From Aquiflexum gelatinilyticum (GTDB taxonomy: Bacteria; Bacteroidota; Bacteroidia; Cytophagales; Cyclobacteriaceae): a stretch of 64,000 bases of DNA. The DNA lies in contig NZ_JANSUY010000014.1 of NCBI RefSeq assembly GCF_024741135.1, positions 144,586 to 208,585 of the forward strand, read 5' to 3'. The notes beneath the pieces were generated by a model. The model did not search any database. It was not told the origin of the DNA and saw only the letters and a list, made by a program, of their open reading frames with translations. Of this stretch, positions 1 through 6,848 are shown one piece after another; the first letter of the stretch is position 1; each line of letters opens with the position of its first letter. The translations under genes were made by a program, and so were the position numbers.

Positions 1-633
1 AAAGACATTTACAATTTTCTTGGATCGAGATTGGCAAGGAAAGGAATCGTATCGGTGATCATTGATTATCCGCTTAGCCCGGATTATCAGGTGCATGACA
101 TGGCCAAAGCTTCGGCACAGGCAGTCCGATGGACAAAGGAGAATATCAAAACCTATGGAGGCGATCCGGATGAAATCTTCGTAACTGGCCATTCCGCAGG
201 AGGGCATTTGGCGAGTCTGATTTCGGTCCGTGATGAATATTTTGACACCTTGGGTGTGGAAAATCCCATAAAGGGAACAGTTTTGATAGATGCGGCGGGA
301 TTGGATATGTATTGGTTTTTGAAAGAAATGAATTATGCTCCGGGAACAGAATATCTTCGGGCATTCACAGATAACTCCCAAGTGTGGAAAGACACTTCTC
401 CGATTTACTATTTGGATGAAAAAGATCCCCCGATGCTGATCATGATGGGAGGGAAGACTCTGCCTGGAATCGAAAAGACAACAGAAAGATTTTTGGAAGA
501 ATACAAAAAGATAAACCCTGAACCCAATTTTCACTTACAGAAAGGCAAAAAGCACAAGCCCATGATCGTACAGTTTATCTACAGCCCAAGCAAGGTTTAC
601 AAATGGATCGGGGATTTTATAGAGGAAAATTGA
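1..633 (+). CDS. Alpha/beta-hydrolase esterase/lipase, 5' end outside window
   Basis: The reading frame is open from base 1 (KDIYNFLGSR precedes the first possible TTG at 31), so the gene starts upstream of the window and only its last 210 codons are visible. The nucleophile elbow GHSAGG, with Ser at 193-195, and the preceding IIDYPLSP strand are typical of the BD-FAE/lipase-3-like esterase group. A late His in KGKKHKPM is the likely catalytic histidine. The oxyanion-hole segment (HGG-type) would lie in the missing part. Substrate cannot be told. A weak 7-bp hairpin follows the stop at 644-663. Confidence 0.85.
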   Translation, partial: KDIYNFLGSRLARKGIVSVIIDYPLSPDYQVHDMAKASAQAVRWTKENIKTYGGDPDEIFVTGHSAGGHLASLISVRDEYFDTLGVENPIKGTVLIDAAGLDMYWFLKEMNYAPGTEYLRAFTDNSQVWKDTSPIYYLDEKDPPMLIMMGGKTLPGIEKTTERFLEEYKKINPEPNFHLQKGKKHKPMIVQFIYSPSKVYKWIGDFIEEN

Positions 634-643
634 TGGTGTAAAA

Positions 644-663
644 GTTGTAAGTATGATTACAAC
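644..663 (+). terminator. Weak hairpin after esterase
   Basis: GTTGTAA at 644-650 pairs perfectly with TTACAAC at 657-663 around a 6-base loop, 11 bases after the esterase stop. No T-run follows, so termination is doubtful. Confidence 0.25.
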
Positions 664-698
664 AATTACCCATTTTAGGGAAAGGTGTAAATACGATT

Positions 699-821
699 TC
701 AATCCCCCGCATTCCAGTATTCCATCCTTTCGCAGCTGCTGACTTCGATGCTGTAGAAGTCAAATTCCTGCGTGACTTTGCCTTGGATCAGGTAGATGCC
801 GCGGCCTTTGAAGGGATATTT
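699..821 (-). pseudogene. Detached copy of the dnaE 3' end
   Basis: These 123 bases match 3495-3617, the last 41 codons of the intact dnaE, at 120 of 123 positions by direct comparison, including the TGA stop. The three differences all change an amino acid in the encoded tail (Cys to Ser, Ala to Thr, Lys to Gln). The match stops abruptly at 821, where a palindromic element begins. There is no start codon or upstream dnaE sequence, so it cannot be a working gene. It is either the original dnaE end displaced by an insertion or a partial duplication. Confidence 0.9.
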
Positions 822-846
822 GATTCAAGTCTTCAGACTTGGACCA
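821..846. repeat. Left inverted copy of a 26-bp palindromic element
   Basis: The core CAAGTCTTCAGACTTG is itself a 7-bp dyad around TC. The 26-base element matches the reverse complement of 3464-3489 at 24 of 26 positions. It directly abuts the dnaE remnant. Such self-complementary intergenic units resemble REP-type elements, but no RAYT transposase is present here. Confidence 0.75.
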
Positions 847-960
847 TGTCAATACAGTCTTTGGACTGCTTTTTAAGTAAAAAATCAGAAATATCTATAA
901 ATAGCATAAGAGGAATAATTCTAAAGGGATTCAGCAGATGGATTTGGGGAGTTTTTTAAG

Positions 961-1107
961 ATGTTAAATCCATCAGCTTCCTGTAATGACAATGAACCAA
1001 TTCAGAAAAATTTATATATTGAAATGGCAAAACTGAAATATCCTGGAGAAAATTGGTTTGGCCCGATCAACCTTAATAATTCGCATGTACGTACAGAGGA
1101 GTTTTAA
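961..1107 (+). CDS. Possible 48-aa ORF or gene remnant
   Basis: ATG at 961 opens 48 codons ending in TAA at 1105-1107. The frame is open further up to codon 925, so the start is uncertain and it could be the tail of a lost gene. The product is hydrophilic (begins MLNPSAS, contains KYPGENWFGPINLNN) and matches nothing I recognise. A GGGGAG stretch lies about 11 bases before the ATG. It lies inside the dnaE-bracketed island and ends 12 bases before the next gene. It contains the perfect palindrome TGTACGTACA at 1086-1095. Treat as tentative. Confidence 0.3.
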   Translation: MLNPSASCNDNEPIQKNLYIEMAKLKYPGENWFGPINLNNSHVRTEEF

Positions 1108-1119
1108 TTAGATTCAAAC

Positions 1120-1434
1120 ATGAAAACCAAAACAATTAGAATTTTAGCTTTTTCCTTTAACATAATAATTCTATGCCTCTTGATAGTTTCTTTGGAGAAT
1201 ATGCGTTACTTTTTAAAACACCTATTAAGTTTTAACTTTTATTTTTATGAAACCATTGTAATCCTTATTCGATTTTTAGGCTTAATCCATAGCATAATGT
1301 TCTTTATATTTTTCTTCAAGAAAGACCAAAAAATGGATGAATATGCATTTCTTGAAAAACGTGAAGGCATTTTAAAGCTTGAAATTGAGAATGAGAGTTT
1401 GAAAAAGGCGCTAAATGAAATCGAAAACAAATGA
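1120..1434 (+). CDS. Small membrane protein with C-terminal coiled coil
   Basis: 104 aa, not recognised. Two hydrophobic segments are visible, about residues 7-25 (ILAFSFNIIILCLLIVSL) and 42-66 (YETIVILIRFLGLIHSIMFFI region), followed by a charged heptad-like tail (EKREGILKLEIENESLKKAL) that should form a coiled coil in the cytoplasm. The stop overlaps the next start in an ATGA junction at 1431-1434, so the two genes are translationally coupled. Both have the same two-membrane-segment plus coiled-coil plan, which suggests they are paralogues forming a hetero-oligomer. The gene is clearly more AT-rich than dnaE next door and lies within the island bracketed by dnaE 3' copies. Function unknown. 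Confidence 0.65.
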   Translation: MKTKTIRILAFSFNIIILCLLIVSLENMRYFLKHLLSFNFYFYETIVILIRFLGLIHSIMFFIFFFKKDQKMDEYAFLEKREGILKLEIENESLKKALNEIENK

Positions 1435-1727
1435 AAAACATCCCACAAATAATTGTTATAACGTTGTATTCAGGCATCATCTTGATTGTTATTTTCTTAA
1501 TCAATGAATTTGAATTTCAAGACATGTATCGGGCATCGAACGTCACTTCTTTTACGATTCTTTGTTTGCTTGCATTCTATTCCTACATAATCAGAGAATT
1601 TTTGAGGGGAGATTTTTCTAAATTAGAAACGGAAGCGAAACGGATTAAAGAAGAAAACCTGATTCTCAAAAAGAAGATATCCACGTTGGCACTGGAAAAG
1701 GAACTAAGAAAGATAAAGGAACAGTAG
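1431..1727 (+). CDS. Small membrane protein with C-terminal coiled coil, partner of previous gene
   Basis: 98 aa, not recognised. Hydrophobic segments lie at about residues 7-25 (IVITLYSGIILIVIFLI) and 38-54 (SFTILCLLAFYSYII). The tail from about residue 60 is rich in Lys, Glu and Leu (KLETEAKRIKEENLILKKK), a strong coiled-coil candidate. It starts inside the stop of the preceding gene (ATGA). The shared layout with the 104-aa product suggests divergence from a common ancestor. It could be a sensor or anchor pair serving the neighbouring RES-domain unit, which is encoded convergently and ends 75 bases away, but that link is inference from position only. Confidence 0.65.
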   Translation: MKNIPQIIVITLYSGIILIVIFLINEFEFQDMYRASNVTSFTILCLLAFYSYIIREFLRGDFSKLETEAKRIKEENLILKKKISTLALEKELRKIKEQ

Positions 1728-1801
1728 CTTTGGGGGATTTGCAATAAATCTTCTCCCCAAAATGGCCGATAATTATCCCAGTGAACACCTAAATGCTTCT
1801 C

Positions 1802-2866
1802 TTATTTTTTTAGGCTATCAGGCATACCAATTTTACCTGCAGAAGCACTCAAAGCACTTTTCATTTCGGCATTATCAATCTCTGAAAGTATTGGGTCAGT
1901 CCAATCAAATATTCTCTTTAAATTTTTACAGAAACCATCCTCATCTGGTTCTTTCACCGGAAAAGCATAGTTAAATGAAGGTTTAATTTTTTCATTGTAA
2001 GGGAATTTTGTAGATGGAAATCTGACTCCATCTACCTCTGTGTTTTTCTTCAAGAAACTCATTAACAATTGTGGAATAATGTACTCAGGGTTGAAAGAAT
2101 GATTATGTGGCGGAGCTGTTCTAAACAAACAGGCTACTGAAAATGGTAAATATGCAAAAAACCTTAATGCCGAAGGAATAAAATTGTCGGCTCTTAGTCC
2201 CCAAAGTACCGACTCAGGAAAATCGATAGTGATGACTTTAAAACTATCTTGATTTCTGAAATAGGAAACATAATATTGAGAAACATCCATACCATAAAAA
2301 ATCTCTTTTTCGCAAAGTTCAATTGTATCTCCAAGGTACAAAGCGGGAACACCAGAAATACTGAATCTGTAGTTTCTGCATTTTCGCCTCTCCTGATATT
2401 TGATGTGGAACATATCTTCCTTTATCAAAGAGTTGATTTTTCCTTTGTCCAATGTTAAAGGTCTTATTCGAAAAAAATCTTTTACATCTAAACTTTGAAA
2501 TGCATCAAAAGACATCTTGCCATTTTTGGAACTTTTATTTTCAGATGACGATGAAGTTCCATTTTCCTTTTTGTAACTCTCCATGAGTTCATTGAAATGA
2601 TGGATCGCAGTTTCATCATCATCCCTTAGCTTACTTTCAATGACTATCAAGATTAATCGATAAATGCCTTCAAACGTGGATTTTATGTTCAATATATCTA
2701 ATCTGAAATAGTCAAACTCGGAATCGCAAAAGCAATGAATTTCCTTGATGGTTTTCATATAAGTAAGTAAAAAATCATCTTTTTCATTCCCTGAATTAAA
2801 AGGAAAGGGAAATTTTATTTTGAATTTTTCCAAATCTATGATATAGACTTCGGTGGGTGTTGCCAT
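1802..2866 (-). CDS. RES-domain protein (NAD+-targeting toxin fold)
   Basis: From the ATG at 2866 the product has 354 aa; a TTG at 2911 would add 15. The N-terminal ~130 residues are not recognised and end in a Ser/Lys-rich linker (GTSSSSENKSSKNGK). The C-terminal half carries the RES-family signature: FFRIR, then MFHIKYQERR, then YRFSISGVPALYLGDT, then CEKE, then GVRFPSTK. These supply the Arg, Glu and Ser for which the family is named (R182, E201 or E203, S300 in the 369-residue frame). RES proteins with Xre partners are known toxins that degrade NAD+. This one has no Xre partner; its operon mate is an unknown 125-aa protein 83 bases upstream. The long N-terminal extension and location in an island suggest a defence or abortive role, which is inference. 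Confidence 0.75.
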   Translation of the reverse strand: MATPTEVYIIDLEKFKIKFPFPFNSGNEKDDFLLTYMKTIKEIHCFCDSEFDYFRLDILNIKSTFEGIYRLILIVIESKLRDDDETAIHHFNELMESYKKENGTSSSSENKSSKNGKMSFDAFQSLDVKDFFRIRPLTLDKGKINSLIKEDMFHIKYQERRKCRNYRFSISGVPALYLGDTIELCEKEIFYGMDVSQYYVSYFRNQDSFKVITIDFPESVLWGLRADNFIPSALRFFAYLPFSVACLFRTAPPHNHSFNPEYIIPQLLMSFLKKNTEVDGVRFPSTKFPYNEKIKPSFNYAFPVKEPDEDGFCKNLKRIFDWTDPILSEIDNAEMKSALSASAGKIGMPDSLKK

Positions 2867-2949
2867 TTTTTGTTGGTTTATGTTTTCAAATGTCTCAAAC
2901 TGATTTCCCAAATAATTAGAGTATGTTAAGATGGTTGAAGGTCAATTAA

Positions 2950-3327
2950 TTAACTGGTTTGGGGTGTTAATTCAATATTACTTAAAAAATCAAATTTTTC
3001 ATTTCCCGGAATATCATCGCCTCTCCTCGCCTTAAAAAGGAAATGTTTATTTGAATGGATAATCTCATCTGAAACAGAATCATAAATGGATCCATTTATG
3101 ATAAATTCAACTGTGTCATTTTTGCAATTTTGTAGATGAATGTCCTCCAATTTGATTTCGTGAGTTTGGAAACTATATTCATTGAAATAGCTAGGTTTAA
3201 ATTTTGAAAATAGGTTATAATAATGTGCCCTTATTGCTAAAGTAAATTCCCAAATAAGTCCATTTTTGTTTTCCAATGAGTTGTAGATTTCCTTTGCTAA
3301 TTTATTATATTCATGTGTATTGTCCAT
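2950..3327 (-). CDS. Unknown 125-aa protein, first gene of RES unit
   Basis: Not recognised. The first ~45 residues look helical (NKLAKEIYNSLENKNG, FTLAIRAHYYNLFSKF). The remainder alternates short strand-like runs (DTVEFIINGSIYD, KHFLFKARRG). There is no signal peptide, membrane segment or helix-turn-helix that I can see. It is the promoter-proximal gene of a two-gene operon with the RES-domain gene. An antitoxin, specificity factor or immunity protein in this position would be normal, but nothing in the sequence proves it. A well-formed promoter and a perfect palindrome lie just upstream (3345-3375), pointing to autoregulation. Confidence 0.6.
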   Translation of the reverse strand: MDNTHEYNKLAKEIYNSLENKNGLIWEFTLAIRAHYYNLFSKFKPSYFNEYSFQTHEIKLEDIHLQNCKNDTVEFIINGSIYDSVSDEIIHSNKHFLFKARRGDDIPGNEKFDFLSNIELTPQTS

Positions 3328-3344
3328 TTAAAATATTATTAGAC

Positions 3345-3375
3345 CAATAGTATAAAAAATATTGATTAAATCAAT
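3345..3375 (-). promoter_or_regulatory. Promoter with overlapping palindromic operator for the RES unit
   Basis: On the minus strand TTG (3374-3372), a 19-base spacer, then TACTATTG (3352-3345) fits the Bacteroidota promoter pattern TTG-N19-TAnnTTTG with one mismatch. The predicted start is about 11 bases before the ATG at 3327. ATTGATT-T-AATCAAT (3375-3361) is a perfect 7+1+7 palindrome lying over the upstream element, where a repressor would block RNA polymerase. Confidence 0.5.
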
Positions 3376-3463
3376 AAAAAAGGTTTTTAATTTCCCTATT
3401 TCTTTTGATTCAATTCACCGGGATTCAATTTCAGTCTTAAATGGTTTAAATACACTTTTCGTG

Positions 3464-3489
3464 TGGTCCAAGTCTGGAGACTTGAACCA
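3464..3489. repeat. Right inverted copy of the 26-bp palindromic element
   Basis: Contains CAAGTCTGGAGACTTG, an imperfectly extended dyad (GGTCC...GAACC). It is the inverse of 821-846 with two mismatches. It sits 5 bases beyond the dnaE stop, so it could also act as a hairpin at the dnaE mRNA end, although no U-run follows. Confidence 0.75.
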
Positions 3490-3494
3490 TTCCC

Positions 3495-6443
3495 TCAATC
3501 CCCCGCATTCCAGTATTCCATCCTTTCGCAGCAGCTGACTTCGATGCTGTAGAAGTCAAATTCCTGCGCGACTTTGCCTTTGATCAGGTAGATGCCGCGG
3601 CCTTTGAAGGGATATTTTTTGACGACAGGAGGAAAATGAACCGTGTCGATCCAGTCTCCGTCCCGATCGACAAAGGTGCCAAAGTTCATCACCTCACCCT
3701 TGACTGTCCTTGTGTATTTGATGGTGACAAGGTAGCCGATGACCTGCACCGTTTTGCCCAGATGCAGTTTCATATCCTTTGCCTTGATGCTCGCCACAGA
3801 CTGGTCTTTGACCAGCAGAAAGGGAGAATCAAGCGGGAACTCCAGGATTTCTATCTGATCGACGATCTCTTGCCGGATGTCGGCAGCTTCGAGTTCGGGA
3901 ACCTGCAGTTCACGGAAACCTGATTTTTTGAACAGTTCGTTGCCGACGGCTACGGTTTTTCTTTTGTTCAGGATAAAATGCGCCTCCCAAAGCAGTTCCT
4001 GCTTACTCTTCCCTGTAAACCGAAAGCAGGCAATACGGATCAGGATCAGCGCCTGCTCCAGGCTGATTTCTACCCTTGCTATAAAGTCTGATAATCCCAG
4101 GTAAGGACCATTGACAGCTCTTTCCCGGAGGATTTTTTCGACAGAAGTCTTTTCGAGAAACTTCAGGTGGATAAACCCCAGGTAGACAGTCTTGCCTTTG
4201 ATATTGGTCAGGTAGTCGCTTTCGTTGATGTGGGGTGCCTGTATGTCGGCGCCGTTCATGCGGAGCTCGTGGACATAAAACTCCGTATGGTAAAATCCCC
4301 CGAAGTTGTTGATTACCCCGACCATAAACTCCAGCGGAAAGTAGGCTTTGAGGTACAGGCTCTGATAACTTTCCACGGCAAAAGAAGCCGAGTGTCCTTT
4401 GGCAAAAGAGTATCCCGCAAAACTTTCGATCTGATACCAGACCTCTGCTGTGATTTTGGGGTCACGGCCAAGCTTTTCGCAGTTGATAAAAAACTGGTCA
4501 TGGACATGCTTGAATTCTTCCTTGGAGCGTGACTTGCCGCTCATACCTCGACGCAGTACATCTGCTTCCGAGAGCGAAAGCCCTGCAAAATAGTGCGCCA
4601 CCTTGATCACATCTTCCTGATAGACCATGATGCCATAAGTTTCGGGCATGATGTCCATCATTACCGGATGGGCGGTTTTGCGGCGCTCGGGATCCACATG
4701 CCGCAGGATATATTCACGCATCATGCCTGACCGCGCCACCCCCGGACGGATGATGGAACTGGCCGCTACGAGCTCTAGGTATTCGTCGGCCTTCATCTTG
4801 GCGAGCAGCATGCGCATGGCCGGTGACTCGACATAAAATGCCCCGATGGTATGTCCATCCCGCAGGTGTTCCTTGATTTTTGGATCTTTTTTGAATTTTT
4901 CCACCTCACGGATATCGACCTTGACGCCCTGATTTTGTTCGATGATTTGGATGGCACTCTTGATATGTCCGAGACCACGCTGACTGAGGATGTCAAACTT
5001 ATACAGTCCTATGTCTTCCGCCACATGCATGTCAATATGGGCTAGGGGAAATCCCTTTGGCGGCATATCTGTTGCGGTGTAATAATGTATCGGTTTGTGG
5101 GAAATCAGAATGCCGCAGGCATGGATCGTCAGGTGGGAGGGCATGCCGTGGAGGACCTGACTGTATTTGATGATCAGCTTCCCGTACTGATCCGGGACAT
5201 AGTCCGGCTTACCGGCATAGTAGATCAGGGATTCGATTTCTGTTTTGGGCAGGCCAAAGACTTTCCCAAGTTCGCGCAGCATGGAGTTGGATTGGAATGT
5301 ACTGTACGAACCGAGTAAGGCGACATGCTCCTGATTTCCTTTGTTGTACTTCTCAAAAATATACGCCGTCACCTCGTCCCGGTCTGTCCAACTGAAGTCG
5401 ATGTCAAAATCGGGAGGGTTTTCACGGTACAGGTTGATGAATCTCTCGAAGTACAGGTCCAACTCTATCGGGTCGACATCGGTGATGTAGAGACAGTAAG
5501 CGACGATGCTATTGGCCCCGCTGCCACGCCCTACATGGTAGAAGCCTTTGCTGTGGGCAAAGTTGACGATGTCGTAATTGATCAGAAAGTAGGAGACAAA
5601 ACCTTTTTGCTGGATGAGTTCAAGTTCTTTTTCGATCCGCTTGCTGATCTCGGCCGTCAGGTCTGCATAGCGCATGAGGGCACCTTTGAATGTTTCCTGC
5701 CTGAGGTAGTCGTAATCTTCCCAGTCCGAACCGAGGATGTCCCGCCTGTTTTTGACGGCTTGGAAGTAAAAGGAAAACTGACAGGCTTCGAGCAGTTTCT
5801 GTGCATTGTACAGCAGGTAGCTGTGGCCTTCGCAGCGTGCGACCATATCGGCATAGCTGTAGAGCATGTCGCAGATTTCGCCCTGTTCTTCGGTTTCCAG
5901 CTTGCTGAGCAAGGTATTGCCATCGATCGCCCGGAGGAGGCGGTGGGCGTTGAATTCCAACTTGGAGCTGAATGTCGCAGGCTGCAGCAAGACGAGTTTG
6001 TCCTTGTACCTGAACCAAGGCGACTTCACGATTTTGTTGAGCTGATAAGGGTGTACGCCTACAAATTCATTTTCCCGCAGGGCAAAAAACTTCGTAGGCA
6101 AGGGATATACTATAAAGCTATTCTGAAAAGCGGGAGCCTTGGCATCAAAGGGAATTCCTTTGATGCGGTGGTGGGAGAGGTGTTTGTTGAGTTCGAAGAA
6201 GCCCTCTTGGTTTTTGGCAAGGCCGATGTATTGCTGTCGAACGCCGTTACGGAAGTCAATGCCGATGACGGGATGGATGCCTTTTTTCTGTGCTTCGCGG
6301 ATAAAGGGAAACACGCCGGCAGTGGAGTTGATGTCGGTGAGAGCGAGGGAGTCGAGTTTTTTGCCTTTCGCTTCAGCGATCAGTGCTTCCACGGACATCG
6401 TCCCGTATTTAAAGCTGTAAAAGGAATGGCAGTTGATAAGCAT
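3495..6443 (-). CDS. DNA polymerase III alpha subunit, short error-prone (ImuC/DnaE2-like) type
   Basis: 982 aa, much shorter than replicative DnaE1 of Bacteroidota (about 1,400-1,500) and in the range of mutasome polymerases. The N-terminal PHP domain (about 1-200) is degenerate: INCHSFYS replaces the usual HxHS metal motif and ALTDINS replaces TDH. The palm aspartates are intact in PPDFDIDF (D345, D347) and YKFDIL (D484). The HhH region and a C-terminal OB-fold (ending YSIEVSCCERM) follow. In the family such enzymes perform translesion synthesis with ImuA/ImuB; neither partner is in this window. The gene is visibly more GC-rich than its neighbours, suggesting transfer. Its last 123 bases recur at 699-821. 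Confidence 0.9.
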   Translation of the reverse strand: MLINCHSFYSFKYGTMSVEALIAEAKGKKLDSLALTDINSTAGVFPFIREAQKKGIHPVIGIDFRNGVRQQYIGLAKNQEGFFELNKHLSHHRIKGIPFDAKAPAFQNSFIVYPLPTKFFALRENEFVGVHPYQLNKIVKSPWFRYKDKLVLLQPATFSSKLEFNAHRLLRAIDGNTLLSKLETEEQGEICDMLYSYADMVARCEGHSYLLYNAQKLLEACQFSFYFQAVKNRRDILGSDWEDYDYLRQETFKGALMRYADLTAEISKRIEKELELIQQKGFVSYFLINYDIVNFAHSKGFYHVGRGSGANSIVAYCLYITDVDPIELDLYFERFINLYRENPPDFDIDFSWTDRDEVTAYIFEKYNKGNQEHVALLGSYSTFQSNSMLRELGKVFGLPKTEIESLIYYAGKPDYVPDQYGKLIIKYSQVLHGMPSHLTIHACGILISHKPIHYYTATDMPPKGFPLAHIDMHVAEDIGLYKFDILSQRGLGHIKSAIQIIEQNQGVKVDIREVEKFKKDPKIKEHLRDGHTIGAFYVESPAMRMLLAKMKADEYLELVAASSIIRPGVARSGMMREYILRHVDPERRKTAHPVMMDIMPETYGIMVYQEDVIKVAHYFAGLSLSEADVLRRGMSGKSRSKEEFKHVHDQFFINCEKLGRDPKITAEVWYQIESFAGYSFAKGHSASFAVESYQSLYLKAYFPLEFMVGVINNFGGFYHTEFYVHELRMNGADIQAPHINESDYLTNIKGKTVYLGFIHLKFLEKTSVEKILRERAVNGPYLGLSDFIARVEISLEQALILIRIACFRFTGKSKQELLWEAHFILNKRKTVAVGNELFKKSGFRELQVPELEAADIRQEIVDQIEILEFPLDSPFLLVKDQSVASIKAKDMKLHLGKTVQVIGYLVTIKYTRTVKGEVMNFGTFVDRDGDWIDTVHFPPVVKKYPFKGRGIYLIKGKVAQEFDFYSIEVSCCERMEYWNAGD

Positions 6444-6470
6444 ATTTAAAGGGTACTTATTGATATTGGT

Positions 6471-6598
6471 TGATATATGCTAAAGCGATATAAGTTGATA
6501 CCTACCGAAGGTAAGGCAGGCATGCCTTCAGCGATACTAAGTGATATAAGCTAAAGCGATATAGGTGGAAATATGCCTTCGGCGATATAGGTTTCAGT
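6471..6598. repeat. Degenerate short direct repeats upstream of dnaE
   Basis: Two 25-base units at 6471-6495 and 6542-6566 differ at 2 positions; both contain GCTAAAGCGATATA. Related shorter units ATGCCTTCAGCGATA (6522-6536) and ATGCCTTCGGCGATA (6573-6587) alternate with them. The shared word is GCGATA(T/C)(A). Confidence 0.7.
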
Positions 6599-6684
6599 AT
6601 CAATCCTGGTTTTTAACTTTTGATGTAATTACGACACATGACGGAGATGGCATCCAATTATTTACATCATTGTATTTTTTAAAA

Positions 6685-6724
6685 TGTTTATTAAATAAAC
6701 ATTTATGTGTTTATAATGTAAACA
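6685..6724. promoter_or_regulatory. Tandem operator, two TGTTTA-N5-TAAACA dyads
   Basis: TGTTTATTAAATAAACA at 6685-6701 and TGTTTATAATGTAAACA at 6708-6724 share identical 6-base half-sites and 5-base spacers. Their centres are 23 bases apart, about two helical turns. The first extends to a perfect 11+1+11 palindrome (6682-6704). They lie about 240 bases from the dnaE start and 125-165 bases from the mscS start, so either or both could be controlled. The binding protein is unknown. Confidence 0.6.
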
Positions 6725-6848
6725 AAAAGTAACTACATTAAAAAACGGAATGGGGGAAATTGTCAAAAAATGAAGTATGTACAATAAAGAAAAGTTTGGA
6801 GTTTGAAATATACCAAAGTAAGGTTAGTTTAGACAATCTGTAATTGCC

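Larger units (their letters stand above)
634..1119. other. Spacer with dnaE remnant, palindrome and possible small ORF
   Basis: This 486-bp gap contains, in order: a 7-bp inverted repeat (644-663, GTTGTAA/TTACAAC), the minus-strand copy of the dnaE 3' end (699-821), a 26-bp palindromic element (821-846), a small CAGTC-TTTG-GACTG hairpin (854-867) and a possible 48-codon plus-strand ORF (961-1107). No full-length gene is seen. Confidence 0.7.
6444..6848. other. Divergent regulatory spacer between dnaE and mscS
   Basis: 405 bp without a gene. The dnaE-proximal part (6471-6598) is a patch of degenerate direct repeats; the middle (6685-6724) holds two evenly spaced operator-like dyads. The rest is AT-rich. 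Confidence 0.7.

Noticed and set aside
1762..1974. 70-codon plus-strand frame after the coiled-coil genes
   Set aside because: It mostly overlaps the 3' end of the RES gene on the other strand and looks non-coding.
5325..6449. 374-codon open frame on the plus strand
   Set aside because: It lies entirely antisense to dnaE, which has clear polymerase motifs. The GC-rich composition of dnaE keeps the opposite strand open; the translated product has no family features.
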